From an uncultured Lachnospiraceae bacterium (GTDB taxonomy: Bacteria; Bacillota; Clostridia; Lachnospirales; Lachnospiraceae): a stretch of DNA of 64,000 nucleotides. Position numbers and translations under genes: made by a program. Of the stretch, positions 8,759 through 17,520 are shown one piece after another (position 1 is the first letter of the stretch; each line of letters opens with the position of its first letter). Below the pieces are notes generated by a model. That model made no database searches. It saw nothing but the letters and a program-made list of their open reading frames with translations, and was not told the DNA's origin. Location of the stretch: the NCBI GenBank assembly GCA_910586255.1, contig CAJUHR010000018.1, positions 5,963 to 69,962 of the forward strand. Direction: 5' to 3'.

Positions 8759-10321
8759 TTACTCCATCCCCAAAAGATTTTTAATATTGTTTTTGTAGAT
8801 ATCGGCCTTGGTGCCGTAGATGATCTGTACCCCGTCATTGACGCTCACCACCCCGTTGGCGCCTGTCTGGGATTTCCACTCATTGTCGGACATAATCAGA
8901 GCCTTATCCCTTACCTTGACTCTCAGACGGGTAAAGCAGGCGTCCACATTGACAATGTTGTCCGCGCCGCCCAGACCCGCGATGATGGTATTCAAAATAT
9001 CATCGCTGACCTTTTTTCCGCTTAAAGGCTTGACCTCCTCCTCGTCAGCCTCACGCCCGGGAGTTTTGTAGTCAAACTTCAGAATCATGAACCGGAAGGT
9101 CACATAATACAGCACGAAGAAAATCGCGCCCAGGATAAACACCCAGATCCAGTTGGAGCCCTTGCCCGACTGCATGATACCATTGAAAATGGTGCTTAAG
9201 AACGGACCGCCAAAGGCGCTGGGGCCGGGAATATTTACCTTAAAGAGATAGGTCAAAAGATAAGCAAGTCCCGCATAACCGGCATGAACCACAAACAAAA
9301 GGGGTGCCACAAACAGGAAGGAATACTCGATCGGCTCGGTGATGCCCGTAAAGATGGACGGGATCACGGCTGCAATCAGAAGAGCCTTTACCTGCTGCTT
9401 TTTCTCCGGCTTTGCCGTCTGGTAGATGGCCAGAGCGGCGCCCGGCATACCAAACATGGCGAAGATCACCTTTCCGTTCATGACGAAACGGGAAATGTTG
9501 ATATCAAACATGGCATCCGGGGAAGCCAGAATGGCATTGTAAATGTTCAGCGCTCCCTCCACCACGTTCCCGTCAATGGTCATGGACCCGCCCAGGTTGG
9601 TGAAGAAGAAGGGAGTGTAAATAAAGTGATGGAGGCCAAAGGGCAAAAGAGCACGCTCGCTTAAGCCGTAGATCACGCTTCCGGCAGCGCCGGTGTTGTA
9701 GATTAACTGTCCCATCAGAGTCAGTCCGTTCTGGGCGATGGGCCAGATAAAAGCCATCACAAAGCCCAGCACCGAGCAGCCAAGCAGGGTGACCATGGGC
9801 ACGAATTTCGTTCCCGAAAAGATTCCCAGGATTGGGGGCAGCTGAATATTGTAGTATTTATTGTGCAGCCAGGCTACCAGAAGACCCACCAGAATGCCGC
9901 CAAACACGCCTGTGTCCAGGGAGGCGATTCCCATGACCATGGACTGTCCCGTGGTCATGGCCGATGGGTCCAGCTTGCCTAAACTGGTGAGAAGGATATT
10001 CATTACGTTGTTCATGGCCAAAAAGCCAATGACGCTGCAAAGGGCGGCAATGCCCTTTTCCTTTTTGGCATATCCCACGGCCACGGAGACCGCAAAGATG
10101 ATGGGAAGGTAGGAGTTGACCGTATTTCCCATGGCCTTTAAAAGGTTAAAGAACAGCTTCACATAGGTGGCGCCCAGAAACGGCATCAGCTCCACAATGT
10201 TCTTGGTGGTAAAGGCAGAGCCGATACCTACCAGGATTCCGGCGATTGGCATGATCATAACCGGCGTCATCAGCACTTTGCCTAGCTTCTGGAACTGGGA
10301 GAAGGAAAATTTTTCTTTCAT
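8759..10321 (-). CDS. PTS alpha-glucoside transporter, EIICB (MalX/GlvC family)
   Basis: A 520-residue PTS permease. Residues ~1-420 form the membrane EIIC domain of the glucose/maltose superfamily, and the C-terminal ~90 residues form an EIIB domain whose phosphorylated Cys is C462 in VDACFTRLRVKV. No EIIA is attached, so an EIIA encoded elsewhere must donate phosphate. The next gene upstream on the same strand is a GH4 6-phospho-glycosidase, 10 bp away, and a divergent RpiR regulator follows. This matches maltose/alpha-glucoside uptake systems in which the sugar arrives as a 6-phosphate and is then cut. Confidence 0.9.
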   Translation of the reverse strand: MKEKFSFSQFQKLGKVLMTPVMIMPIAGILVGIGSAFTTKNIVELMPFLGATYVKLFFNLLKAMGNTVNSYLPIIFAVSVAVGYAKKEKGIAALCSVIGFLAMNNVMNILLTSLGKLDPSAMTTGQSMVMGIASLDTGVFGGILVGLLVAWLHNKYYNIQLPPILGIFSGTKFVPMVTLLGCSVLGFVMAFIWPIAQNGLTLMGQLIYNTGAAGSVIYGLSERALLPFGLHHFIYTPFFFTNLGGSMTIDGNVVEGALNIYNAILASPDAMFDINISRFVMNGKVIFAMFGMPGAALAIYQTAKPEKKQQVKALLIAAVIPSIFTGITEPIEYSFLFVAPLLFVVHAGYAGLAYLLTYLFKVNIPGPSAFGGPFLSTIFNGIMQSGKGSNWIWVFILGAIFFVLYYVTFRFMILKFDYKTPGREADEEEVKPLSGKKVSDDILNTIIAGLGGADNIVNVDACFTRLRVKVRDKALIMSDNEWKSQTGANGVVSVNDGVQIIYGTKADIYKNNIKNLLGME

Positions 10322-10331
10322 ATGATCCTCC

Positions 10332-11657
10332 TTATCTCAGCTCCGGCCAGTAGCCCTTGTTGGCCTCGATCATCTTGTCCAGAATCTTTCTGGCCACCTT
10401 GGCTGACGGAACGGTCTTGTTCATGGCAAAGGCCTCCAGAGCCTTCTGGTAGGAATTCTCAAAATAGGCGTCTACAATCAGTTTTTCGGCTGCCAGCTGT
10501 TGCTGCATCATACCCAGATGGAACTGAGGGATCTCACCGATCACTACCGGCTCCGGCCCCCATTTGCGCAGATAGCAGGGAACCTCCACCATGGCATTAT
10601 TGGGAAGTGCCGGGATGGAGCCGTTATTTTCCACGATCACCAGATACCGGTCCGCGTTGTTGTAGGCAATGGAGCATGCCACATCCACAATAAAGTCGCC
10701 GAAGGCGTTGAACAGATTTAAGTTGACCTCATGGGCGCCGCCGCTCTCCTTGATCAGGCGGACCTGGTCGTACATATCTTTCTCCCGTCCGTCCATGACC
10801 ATGTTGGCTCTGGTGTAGTTGGGATCACTGGTCTCCACACACTCCTTGGCATACAGGTAGTACTGTAAGTAGGTGTTGGGAAGGAATTCCGGGAAGTCGG
10901 TGAGGATCTCCTTGAAATTCTCCCAGGTGTGGCGCCAGGACGGATCTGAGTGGTGTTTGTCATGGGAGGCCGCCAGACCAAACTGCATGATCTTTTCCTT
11001 CAGCTCCGGCAGCCGATCCACGCCGGTCTTGTCAAATAGCTTTGTCCACCATCCGAAATGATTCAGGCCAAAGTAAACAGGATCCAGGTCATTGTATTTT
11101 TCCAGCCCCAGCATCTTGGCAAAGGACAGCATGATCGCCACCGGCATATCACAGATATTCAAAATCTTATAGTTGTTATACTGACGGCGGGTAGCCTCTG
11201 CCACAATGGCTGCAGGATTGGAATAATTGATGATCCATGCCTCCGGCGCATAGGTGCGGACATCGTCAATCACCTTGAATACACCGGGAATGGAACGGAG
11301 CCCGTAGGCCATTCCGCCTGGACCGCAGGTCTCCTGACCCACAACACCGAACTTCAGGGAAATCTTCTCATCCTTTTCCCGCATTTTTAAGCCGCCCTGA
11401 CGAATTTGGGCAAAAGCAAAATCAATGTCCGTAAAGGCTTCCCTGGGATCCGTGGTGGTGAAATAAACGCATGCCGGGTCAAGCTTCGCAATCAGGGACT
11501 GGCAGAGGGTGTCAACCAGCTCCAGGCGGTCCGGGTCAATATCATAGAGAACCAGCTTCTGAAGCGGGAACCGATCCAGATTTGCGATCAGGCTCTGGAT
11601 AATACCGGGAGAATGACTGGAACCACCGCCAACGATTACTACTTTAAAACCTTCCAT
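10332..11657 (-). CDS. 6-phospho-alpha-glucosidase, glycoside hydrolase family 4
   Basis: GH4 enzymes use NAD+ and a divalent metal to cleave phosphorylated disaccharides by an oxidation-elimination route. The N-terminal KVVIVGGGSSHSPGII is the NAD-binding loop, NICDMPVAIM holds the metal-ligand Cys, and GLNHFGW supplies the His. I set the start at the ATG at 11657: AGAAAGGGG lies 7 nt before it and the resulting 441 residues equal the family's usual length. An in-frame ATG 24 nt further upstream has no ribosome site. It forms a two-gene operon with the downstream PTS permease. Confidence 0.92.
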   Translation of the reverse strand: MEGFKVVIVGGGSSHSPGIIQSLIANLDRFPLQKLVLYDIDPDRLELVDTLCQSLIAKLDPACVYFTTTDPREAFTDIDFAFAQIRQGGLKMREKDEKISLKFGVVGQETCGPGGMAYGLRSIPGVFKVIDDVRTYAPEAWIINYSNPAAIVAEATRRQYNNYKILNICDMPVAIMLSFAKMLGLEKYNDLDPVYFGLNHFGWWTKLFDKTGVDRLPELKEKIMQFGLAASHDKHHSDPSWRHTWENFKEILTDFPEFLPNTYLQYYLYAKECVETSDPNYTRANMVMDGREKDMYDQVRLIKESGGAHEVNLNLFNAFGDFIVDVACSIAYNNADRYLVIVENNGSIPALPNNAMVEVPCYLRKWGPEPVVIGEIPQFHLGMMQQQLAAEKLIVDAYFENSYQKALEAFAMNKTVPSAKVARKILDKMIEANKGYWPELR

Positions 11658-11728
11658 AATAATACCCCTTTCTAAAACCAAACAATTGTTGCTTTTTTCA
11701 TTTTTTTGTTGCGCGCGCTTTTTTTGTT

Positions 11729-11824
11729 AGTTATAATAACTATAAACATCATAAACCTTGCATATACTTTTGTGAATAGCTTTGAAGTCTTTTGGCAGGA
11801 TGTGCAGATGTTGAAAAAATTTCA
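11729..11824. promoter_or_regulatory. Palindromes in the GH4-rpiR divergent region
   Basis: The 204-bp AT-rich spacer between the divergent genes contains AGTTATaATAACT (11729-11741) and TGAAAaaaTTTCA (11812-11824). RpiR/MurR-family regulators bind short palindromes of this kind, often with TGAAA half-sites, so the second is a plausible operator. Long T-runs at 11692-11726 are on the GH4 leader side. Assignment is by position and symmetry only. Confidence 0.4.
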
Positions 11825-11861
11825 TTTTGTGAATAAAATTTTGTTTTAGGAGATTTGTGTT

Positions 11862-12686
11862 ATGGATTTTTACAATCAGATTGCAGAAAATACTCATCTT
11901 TTGAACAAGAGCGACAACGAGATTCTTTCCTATTGTATCAGGAATAATAAGAGAATTTCTGAAATGAAGGTACAACAGGTGGCAGATGAGCTGTACACAT
12001 CCCCCGCCTCGGTGATCCGGTTTTGCAAGAAACTGGGCTTTAGCGGATTTTCGGAATTTAAGGCAGCGCTTAAGGTGGAGCTTTCCCAAAACGGGAAGGA
12101 GGAGAAAAAAGCTTACCACTCCACGGACTTTTTGAGAGATGTCCATAAAACCATTCAGCTGATCCAGGAGGAGACCATTGACTGGCTTTTGGAGAAGATT
12201 CACAACAGCCGCCGGGTAGAATTTTACGCCGCTGGCAGCAGCCGGACAGTGGCTGCCGAGTTCGTGAAACGGCTGCAGGTGATCGGAAAGCCGGCCTTTT
12301 GGTATGACGACAGCTCTTTGATGAATATCAGCGCCAAGCAGATGACAGGGGAGGATCTGGTCATTGTCATATCCGTCTCCGGGGAGACCAGCCTGGTGAT
12401 CGCCGCCGCCAACATGGCCAAAAGCCGGGGCGCCACTATAGTGTCCGTCACCAATTTGGGAAGCAATACCTTAAGCGACATGGCGGACGAGAATATTTAT
12501 GTCAATTCCACCTATTTTGTAAAGTCCAACATTGAGATCCGTTCCCGGCTGCAGCTTTGCCTGGTATGCGAGTATATCTTTTTCCGGTATCTGGAAAGGT
12601 ATGGAAGCTGCGATGGGGCCAACCTGCCGGCAGAAAGAATGGAGACGGCTAAGGCAATGCTTGACAAATCACGGGAAATGACGTAG
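11862..12686 (+). CDS. RpiR/MurR-family transcriptional regulator with SIS domain
   Basis: A 274-residue regulator. Residues ~1-77 are an RpiR-type helix-turn-helix (VQQVADELYTSPASVIRFCKKLGF). Residues ~105-250 are a SIS domain that binds phosphosugars (YAAGSSRTVAAEF and VIVISVSGETSLVIAAANMAK). It is divergent from the GH4/PTS operon and most likely senses a sugar phosphate made by that pathway. AGGAG lies 9 nt before the ATG. The same layout is known for GlvR/MalR loci. Confidence 0.9.
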   Translation: MDFYNQIAENTHLLNKSDNEILSYCIRNNKRISEMKVQQVADELYTSPASVIRFCKKLGFSGFSEFKAALKVELSQNGKEEKKAYHSTDFLRDVHKTIQLIQEETIDWLLEKIHNSRRVEFYAAGSSRTVAAEFVKRLQVIGKPAFWYDDSSLMNISAKQMTGEDLVIVISVSGETSLVIAAANMAKSRGATIVSVTNLGSNTLSDMADENIYVNSTYFVKSNIEIRSRLQLCLVCEYIFFRYLERYGSCDGANLPAERMETAKAMLDKSREMT

Positions 12687-12689
12687 AAT

Positions 12690-12882
12690 CAACCATGACG
12701 AGGAAGAGGAACAGGAAACTGAGGCGTTTATCTGGCGTTAACAGAGGAAAGGGAGCTTTTGAAAAGGAAGGGATACAAAGGGCTGTTGGTTCCGGCCTTA
12801 TAAAAGCTAACCGGGGTGGTACCGCCGAATGATCTGATCATCCGGTCCCCTGTCCGTGGCAGACAGGAGACCGGATGTTTTT
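12690..12882 (+). promoter_or_regulatory. T-box leader (predicted tRNA-Pro-responsive) with terminator
   Basis: The core GGGGTGGTACCGCC (12813-12826) is the conserved T-box antiterminator sequence. A strong terminator follows: CATCCGGTC...CCTGTC with GACAGG...GACCGGATG (12839-12877) and a T-run to 12882. The gene downstream is proS, so the leader should sense uncharged tRNA-Pro. The UGGU bulge predicts an A at the discriminator base, as in tRNA-Pro. Stem I must lie within about 120 nt after the rpiR stop. I could not place a proline specifier codon with confidence, so stem I may be short or divergent. Confidence 0.87.
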
Positions 12883-12965
12883 GTATACTCAGGTCCGTAT
12901 GGGAAGGCTTGCCGCAAAAGCAGCATGCGGGCCGCGCGGTGAGAAGGGGGAAAATCACCCCCCTA
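12883..12965 (+). ncRNA. Structured element, copy 1 (proS leader)
   Basis: This starts at the last T of the T-box terminator and ends 26 nt before the proS ribosome site. GGTCCGTATG (12892-12901) pairs along its whole length with CATGCGGGCC (12924-12933). A second hairpin is AGGGGG / CCCCCT (12945-12964). A second copy at 38262-38345 has the same layout and compensatory changes in both stems; conserved unpaired parts are GGAAGG, AAAGCAG and GCGCGG-GAG. I do not recognise the family. It may be an RNA regulator acting after the attenuator, or a small repeat. Confidence 0.65.
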
Positions 12966-13004
12966 TGAAACAAGCATAATAAAATTAGCAGAAGGAGGTC
13001 TACA

Positions 13005-14438
13005 ATGGCAGGCGAGAAGAAACTGGTGGAAGCGATCACATCCATGGGAGAGGATTTTGCCCAGTGGTATACGGATGTGGTGAAGAAGGCAGAGCTGTGC
13101 GATTATGCCAGCGTCAAGGGATGCATGGTAATCAAACCGGCAGGATACGCTTTGTGGGAGAATATTCAGAAGGAGCTGGACCGGCGGTTTAAGGAGACAG
13201 GGGTGGAGAATGTATATATGCCTCTGTTTATTCCTGAGGGACTTTTGCAAAAGGAGAAGGATCACGTGGAGGGCTTTGCTCCGGAGGTGGCATGGGTGAC
13301 TCATGGAGGTTTGGAAGAGCTGCAGGAGAGAATGTGCGTGCGGCCTACCTCCGAGACTCTTTTCTGTGATTTTTATGCCAGAGATATTCACTCCTACCGA
13401 GATCTGCCTAAGGTGTACAATCAGTGGTGTTCCGTGGTGCGGTGGGAAAAGACTACCAGGCCGTTTCTGCGTTCCAGGGAATTTTTGTGGCAGGAAGGGC
13501 ATACGGCCCACGCCACGGCTCAGGAGGCCCAGGAGAGAACCGAGCAGATGCTGAATGTGTATGCAGATTTTTGCGAGGAGGTGCTGGCGATTCCCGTGAT
13601 CCGGGGACAGAAGACGGACAAGGAGAAATTTGCCGGGGCGGAGGCCACCTATACCATTGAGGCATTGATGCATGACGGAAAGGCCTTGCAGTCCGGCACC
13701 AGCCACAATTTCGGGGACGGGTTTGCCAGGGCATTTGAGATTCAGTACGCGGCAAAGGATAATTCTTTACAGTACGTCCATCAGACCTCCTGGGGTATGT
13801 CCACCCGGATCATTGGCGCCATTATTATGGTTCACGGAGATGACAGCGGTCTGGTGCTGCCGCCGCGGATTGCACCCACCCAGGTGGTGATCGTGCCGAT
13901 TCAGCAGAAGAAGGAGGGCGTATTGGAAAAGGCATTTGCCGTCAGGGAGGCCCTTTCCGGTTTCCGGGCAAAGGTGGATGATTCGGACAGGAGTCCGGGC
14001 TGGAAGTTCAGCGAGTGGGAGATGCGGGGCGTTCCGGTGCGGGTGGAGATCGGGCCGAAGGATATAGCTCAGAATCAGGCAGTGCTGGTGCGAAGGGACA
14101 ATCACCAAAAGCTGGCGGTGTGTCTGGATGAGATCACAGAGAAGGTGGGAGAGCTTTTGGAGCAGATACAAAAAGAGATGCTTGAGAGAGCCCGGACCCA
14201 TCTGGATGCACACACCTACGAGGCCGTTGATTTTGAGACCTTTACAAAGACGGTGGAGGAGAAGCCGGGTTTTGTGAAGGCTATGTGGTGCGGATGCCGG
14301 GAATGTGAGGATAAGATAAAGGAGCTGACCGGCGCCACCTCCCGGTGTATGCCCTTTAAGCAGGAAAAGCTGTCTGACACCTGCGTCTGTTGCGGGAAGC
14401 CGGCAGTGAAGATGGTGTATTGGGGGAAGGCATATTAG
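13005..14438 (+). CDS. proS: Prolyl-tRNA synthetase, short (archaeal/eukaryal-like) type
   Basis: A 477-residue class II synthetase that charges tRNA-Pro. It lacks the editing insertion of the ~570-residue bacterial type and starts VEAITSMGEDFAQWYTDVV as in the short ProS group. Motif 2 lies in RWEKTTRPFLRSREFLWQEGHTAH, motif 3 in the GDDSGLVLPPRIAPTQVVIV anticodon-domain junction, and the C-terminus has the zinc-like Cys cluster CGCRECEDKIKE with CVCCGKP. AGAAGGAGG precedes the ATG. Expression is predicted to be controlled by the T-box leader just upstream. cca follows after one base. Confidence 0.95.
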   Translation: MAGEKKLVEAITSMGEDFAQWYTDVVKKAELCDYASVKGCMVIKPAGYALWENIQKELDRRFKETGVENVYMPLFIPEGLLQKEKDHVEGFAPEVAWVTHGGLEELQERMCVRPTSETLFCDFYARDIHSYRDLPKVYNQWCSVVRWEKTTRPFLRSREFLWQEGHTAHATAQEAQERTEQMLNVYADFCEEVLAIPVIRGQKTDKEKFAGAEATYTIEALMHDGKALQSGTSHNFGDGFARAFEIQYAAKDNSLQYVHQTSWGMSTRIIGAIIMVHGDDSGLVLPPRIAPTQVVIVPIQQKKEGVLEKAFAVREALSGFRAKVDDSDRSPGWKFSEWEMRGVPVRVEIGPKDIAQNQAVLVRRDNHQKLAVCLDEITEKVGELLEQIQKEMLERARTHLDAHTYEAVDFETFTKTVEEKPGFVKAMWCGCRECEDKIKELTGATSRCMPFKQEKLSDTCVCCGKPAVKMVYWGKAY

Positions 14439-14439
14439 A

Positions 14440-15663
14440 ATGGCGGCCGGTTATATGGGGGGACAGCATATATCCATGCCGGCTCCAGTAGAGCAGATTA
14501 TAGACAAGCTGGGCGAAAAGGGCTTTGAGGCCTATGCTGTGGGAGGCTGTGTCCGGGATACTCTTTTGGGGAGAAAACCGGGGGATTGGGATATTACCAC
14601 CTCGGCCTCTCCCTGGCAGGTAAAGGAAATTTTTCGGCGGACCATCGACACAGGGATTCGGCACGGGACCGTGACGGTTATGATGGGGAAAATTGGTTAT
14701 GAGGTGACCACCTATCGGATTGACGGAGAGTATGAGGACGGGCGTCACCCTAAGCAGGTGGTTTTTACCTCAGATCTGTTGGAGGATTTAAAGAGGCGGG
14801 ATTTTACCATCAATGCCATGGCGTACAGCCACAAAACCGGGATCGTGGACGCCTTCGGAGGTATACAGGATTTGGAAGGCCGGGTGATTCGCTGTGTGGG
14901 AGATCCTATGGAACGGTTTGGCGAGGACGCCCTTCGGATTCTGCGGGCCATCCGTTTTTGTGCCCAGCTGGATTTTTCCATTGAGGAGAAGACTTGCGCG
15001 TCCATTGTGCAAATAGCTCCCTCCATTGCCCGGGTCAGCAAAGAGAGGATTCAGGCGGAGCTTACAAAGCTTCTCTTGTCGGATCATCCCGAGAGAATCA
15101 GCATGGTGTACGATACCGGAATCAGCCCATATATCTCTCCGGCCTTTGCCGGTCTTTGCCGGCAGAGCTTTTTTGTGCCTGCCGGACTTCCCTCGGAAAA
15201 ATATGCTCGTTGGGGAGCCTTTCTGCGGCAGGCAGGCCAGGAGACAGCAGCCCAGGTGCTAAAGGATTTGAAAATGGACAATGATACCATCAGCAGGGTG
15301 AAGATACTGGCCAAGCATGCAGGCAGGGAGATGAAACCTGAGGAGGCTAAGGTGCGCCGGGCCATGAGCGGAATGCTTCCGGAGGTGTGGGATGTGCTGG
15401 TTCGGCTCAATGACTGGGGGGAGGAGATTTCCAGGCTCACGGATGAGATCCGGAGGAGAGGAGACTGCCTGGATTTAAAGCGCCTGGCGATAGGGGGACA
15501 GGACCTGATAGAAGCGGGAGTTCGGCCGGGAAAAGAGCTGGGGCGGATTCTTGAGTTGCTGCTGGAGCAGGTGTTGGAGTGTCCGGAGAAAAATAACAGG
15601 GAAGCCCTTCTTGAGCTGGCCAAAAAGGAAGCTTTTGGAATAACAAAATCTTGCGGGAATTGA
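14440..15663 (+). CDS. cca: CCA-adding tRNA nucleotidyltransferase / poly(A) polymerase family
   Basis: A 407-residue class II nucleotidyltransferase. The catalytic signature is VGGCVRDTLLGRKPGDWDITT, with Asp pair DWD, and RRDFTINAMAY is the second conserved motif. RFGEDALRILRAIRFCAQL begins the RNA-binding domain. It adds or repairs the 3' CCA end of tRNAs. It sits one base after proS and may be co-transcribed under the T-box, which makes functional sense. The chosen ATG has GGGGGAAGG about 9 nt upstream; in-frame ATGs at 14455 and 14476 are alternatives. Confidence 0.92.
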   Translation: MAAGYMGGQHISMPAPVEQIIDKLGEKGFEAYAVGGCVRDTLLGRKPGDWDITTSASPWQVKEIFRRTIDTGIRHGTVTVMMGKIGYEVTTYRIDGEYEDGRHPKQVVFTSDLLEDLKRRDFTINAMAYSHKTGIVDAFGGIQDLEGRVIRCVGDPMERFGEDALRILRAIRFCAQLDFSIEEKTCASIVQIAPSIARVSKERIQAELTKLLLSDHPERISMVYDTGISPYISPAFAGLCRQSFFVPAGLPSEKYARWGAFLRQAGQETAAQVLKDLKMDNDTISRVKILAKHAGREMKPEEAKVRRAMSGMLPEVWDVLVRLNDWGEEISRLTDEIRRRGDCLDLKRLAIGGQDLIEAGVRPGKELGRILELLLEQVLECPEKNNREALLELAKKEAFGITKSCGN

Positions 15664-15679
15664 ACACATGTGTTATACT
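15651..15679 (+). promoter_or_regulatory. Promoter of the SCIFF gene
   Basis: TTGCGG (15651-15656), 17-bp spacer, TATACT (15674-15679), overlapping the end of cca. A perfect palindrome AACACATGTGTT (15663-15674) covers the spacer and touches the -10 box, and could be a repressor site. A small hairpin (15696-15722) lies in the leader. Confidence 0.55.
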
Positions 15680-15765
15680 AGGAACACTTGAACCTTGCCG
15701 GCAAAGCCTTTGGCTTGCAGGCATAAAAGGGAATCATAAAATAAAATTACAGGAGGCAGAATTTC

Positions 15766-15912
15766 ATGAAGCATGTAAAGACTTTAAATAACAAAACTCT
15801 AAAGGAGACCATGAAGAAGGGCGGCTGCGGCGAGTGCCAGACATCCTGTCAGTCCGCGTGTAAGACATCCTGCACCGTAGGAAACCAGAGCTGTGAGAAC
15901 GGGAACCGGTAA
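15766..15912 (+). CDS. scfA: SCIFF ribosomal peptide precursor (six cysteines in forty-five)
   Basis: A 48-residue peptide with six cysteines at 21, 24, 28, 32, 36 and 43 in the core GCGECQTSCQSACKTSC. The leader is MKHVKTLNNKTLKETMKKGG. It follows a perfect AGGAGG site 9 nt before the ATG. This is the SCIFF ranthipeptide found across Clostridia, in which a radical SAM enzyme links Cys sulfur to a residue further along (gamma-carbon thioether, usually Thr). The maturase gene lies 177 bp downstream. The mature product's function is unknown in the field; a signalling role has been suggested. Confidence 0.95.
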   Translation: MKHVKTLNNKTLKETMKKGGCGECQTSCQSACKTSCTVGNQSCENGNR

Positions 15913-15971
15913 TCGGATTTAGGTGGTGCGGATATCCGTCTCTCTGACGAATATACAACAATCACGAAAAG

Positions 15972-16002
15972 CCCCTATAGTTCTAAAATTGTAGGGGTTT
16001 TT
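15972..16002 (+). terminator. Intrinsic terminator between scfA and scfB
   Basis: CCCCTAT (15972-15978) pairs with GTAGGGG (15991-15997) followed by a T-run. It would make the short peptide mRNA more abundant than the downstream maturase message. Confidence 0.75.
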
Positions 16003-16089
16003 CGTTATGAGCAGGAATGAAATTTGCTTTTGACGGATAAAAGGGATCGTTTGGGTGGACTGAACGGTTGAGGATAAAGGAGAAAGCCA

Positions 16090-17517
16090 GTGATTCATCA
16101 GTATAAGAATAATGGTTACAATATAATCATGGATGTTGCCAGCGGCTCTGTTCATGTGGTGGATGACATTGTCTATGATGCGGTGGCTCTTTTGGCATCG
16201 GAGGTAGGGGAGCTTGAAAAGCCCCAAAAGCTTCCCGAAAAGCTGTGCGAGCAGGTCCGGCGGCAGCTGGAAAGTACTCAGGTCTCCCGGGCCGGAGGCT
16301 ATTCTTTTGAGGAAACAGGTGAGGCACTGGAGGAGATTCAGGAGCTGATTGATAATGAGGAGCTGTTCACTAAGGATATATATCAGGAATATGTGACAGA
16401 CTTTAAAAAGAGGGAAACCGTGGTGAAAGCGCTGTGTCTCCATGTGGCCCATGATTGTAATCTGGGATGTAAGTATTGCTTTGCCGAGGAGGGCGAATAT
16501 CATGGCCGGCGGGCGCTGATGAGCTTTGAGGTGGGGAAGAAGGCATTGGATTTTCTGATCCGCCACTCGGGAAACCGGCGCAATCTGGAGGTGGATTTCT
16601 TTGGGGGCGAGCCTCTTATGAACTGGAAGGTAGTCAAAGAGCTGGTGGAATACGGCCGGTCTCAGGAGGAGGAACGGAACAAACGCTTCCGCTTTACACT
16701 TACTACTAACGGGATGCTTCTGGACGATGAGGTTATGGAGTTCTGCAATCGGGAGATGAGCAATGTGGTCCTAAGCCTGGACGGGCGGCGGCAGGTCAAT
16801 GATTATATGCGTCCCACCCGCAATTTAAGGGGCAGCAGCTATGATATCATTGTCCCCAAGTTTCAAAAATTTGCCAGGTCCCGCAAGGGAAAGGACTACT
16901 ATGTGAGAGGAACCTTTACCAGAAACAATCTGGATTTTTCCCAGGACGTAAAGCATTTTGCGGATCTGGGCTTTGAGCAGATGTCCATAGAGCCGGTGGT
17001 GGCGGATCCCAAGGAGCCCTACGCTATCAGGGAGGAGGATCTTCCTCAGATCATGGAGGAGTATGATAAGCTGGCTTTGGAGTATATTAAAAGGAAGAGA
17101 GAGGGACGGGGCTTTAATTTTTTCCATTTTAATATTGACTTAAGTCAGGGCCCCTGTGTGGCAAAGAGACTTTCAGGCTGCGGTTCGGGAACAGAATATC
17201 TGGCAGTGACGCCCTGGGGGGACTTTTATCCCTGTCATCAGTTTGTGGGGCAGGATGAGTTCAGGATGGGAAGCGTGGACGAGGGGATTGTCCGGACGGA
17301 TATTCGGGATGAATTTAAGCTCTGCAATGTTTATGCCAAGGAAAAGTGCAGGGAGTGTTTTGCCCGTTTTTACTGCAGCGGCGGCTGTGCGGCCAATGCC
17401 TACAATTTCCACGGGAAAATCACCGATGCCTATGAGATTGGCTGTGAGATGCAGAAAAAGCGGATCGAGTGTGCCATTATGATCAAGGCGGCCCTTGCTG
17501 ATGAGGAGCAGAGGTAA
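16090..17517 (+). CDS. scfB: SCIFF maturase, radical SAM/SPASM enzyme
   Basis: A 475-residue radical SAM enzyme. The CX3CX2C cluster motif is CNLGCKYC (C123, C127, C130). The N-terminal ~110 residues (VHVVDDIVYDAVALL) resemble the RRE-like peptide-binding part. The C-terminal SPASM/twitch region begins at CGSGTEYLAVTPWGDFYPCHQF and ends with CRECFARFYCSGGCAANAYN, which binds auxiliary Fe-S clusters. It forms thioether links in the ScfA peptide. I chose the GTG start at 16090 because AAAGGAG lies 7 nt before it. The gene is separated from secDF by an unusual 252-nt leader. Confidence 0.95.
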   Translation: MIHQYKNNGYNIIMDVASGSVHVVDDIVYDAVALLASEVGELEKPQKLPEKLCEQVRRQLESTQVSRAGGYSFEETGEALEEIQELIDNEELFTKDIYQEYVTDFKKRETVVKALCLHVAHDCNLGCKYCFAEEGEYHGRRALMSFEVGKKALDFLIRHSGNRRNLEVDFFGGEPLMNWKVVKELVEYGRSQEEERNKRFRFTLTTNGMLLDDEVMEFCNREMSNVVLSLDGRRQVNDYMRPTRNLRGSSYDIIVPKFQKFARSRKGKDYYVRGTFTRNNLDFSQDVKHFADLGFEQMSIEPVVADPKEPYAIREEDLPQIMEEYDKLALEYIKRKREGRGFNFFHFNIDLSQGPCVAKRLSGCGSGTEYLAVTPWGDFYPCHQFVGQDEFRMGSVDEGIVRTDIRDEFKLCNVYAKEKCRECFARFYCSGGCAANAYNFHGKITDAYEIGCEMQKKRIECAIMIKAALADEEQR

Positions 17518-17520
17518 GGA

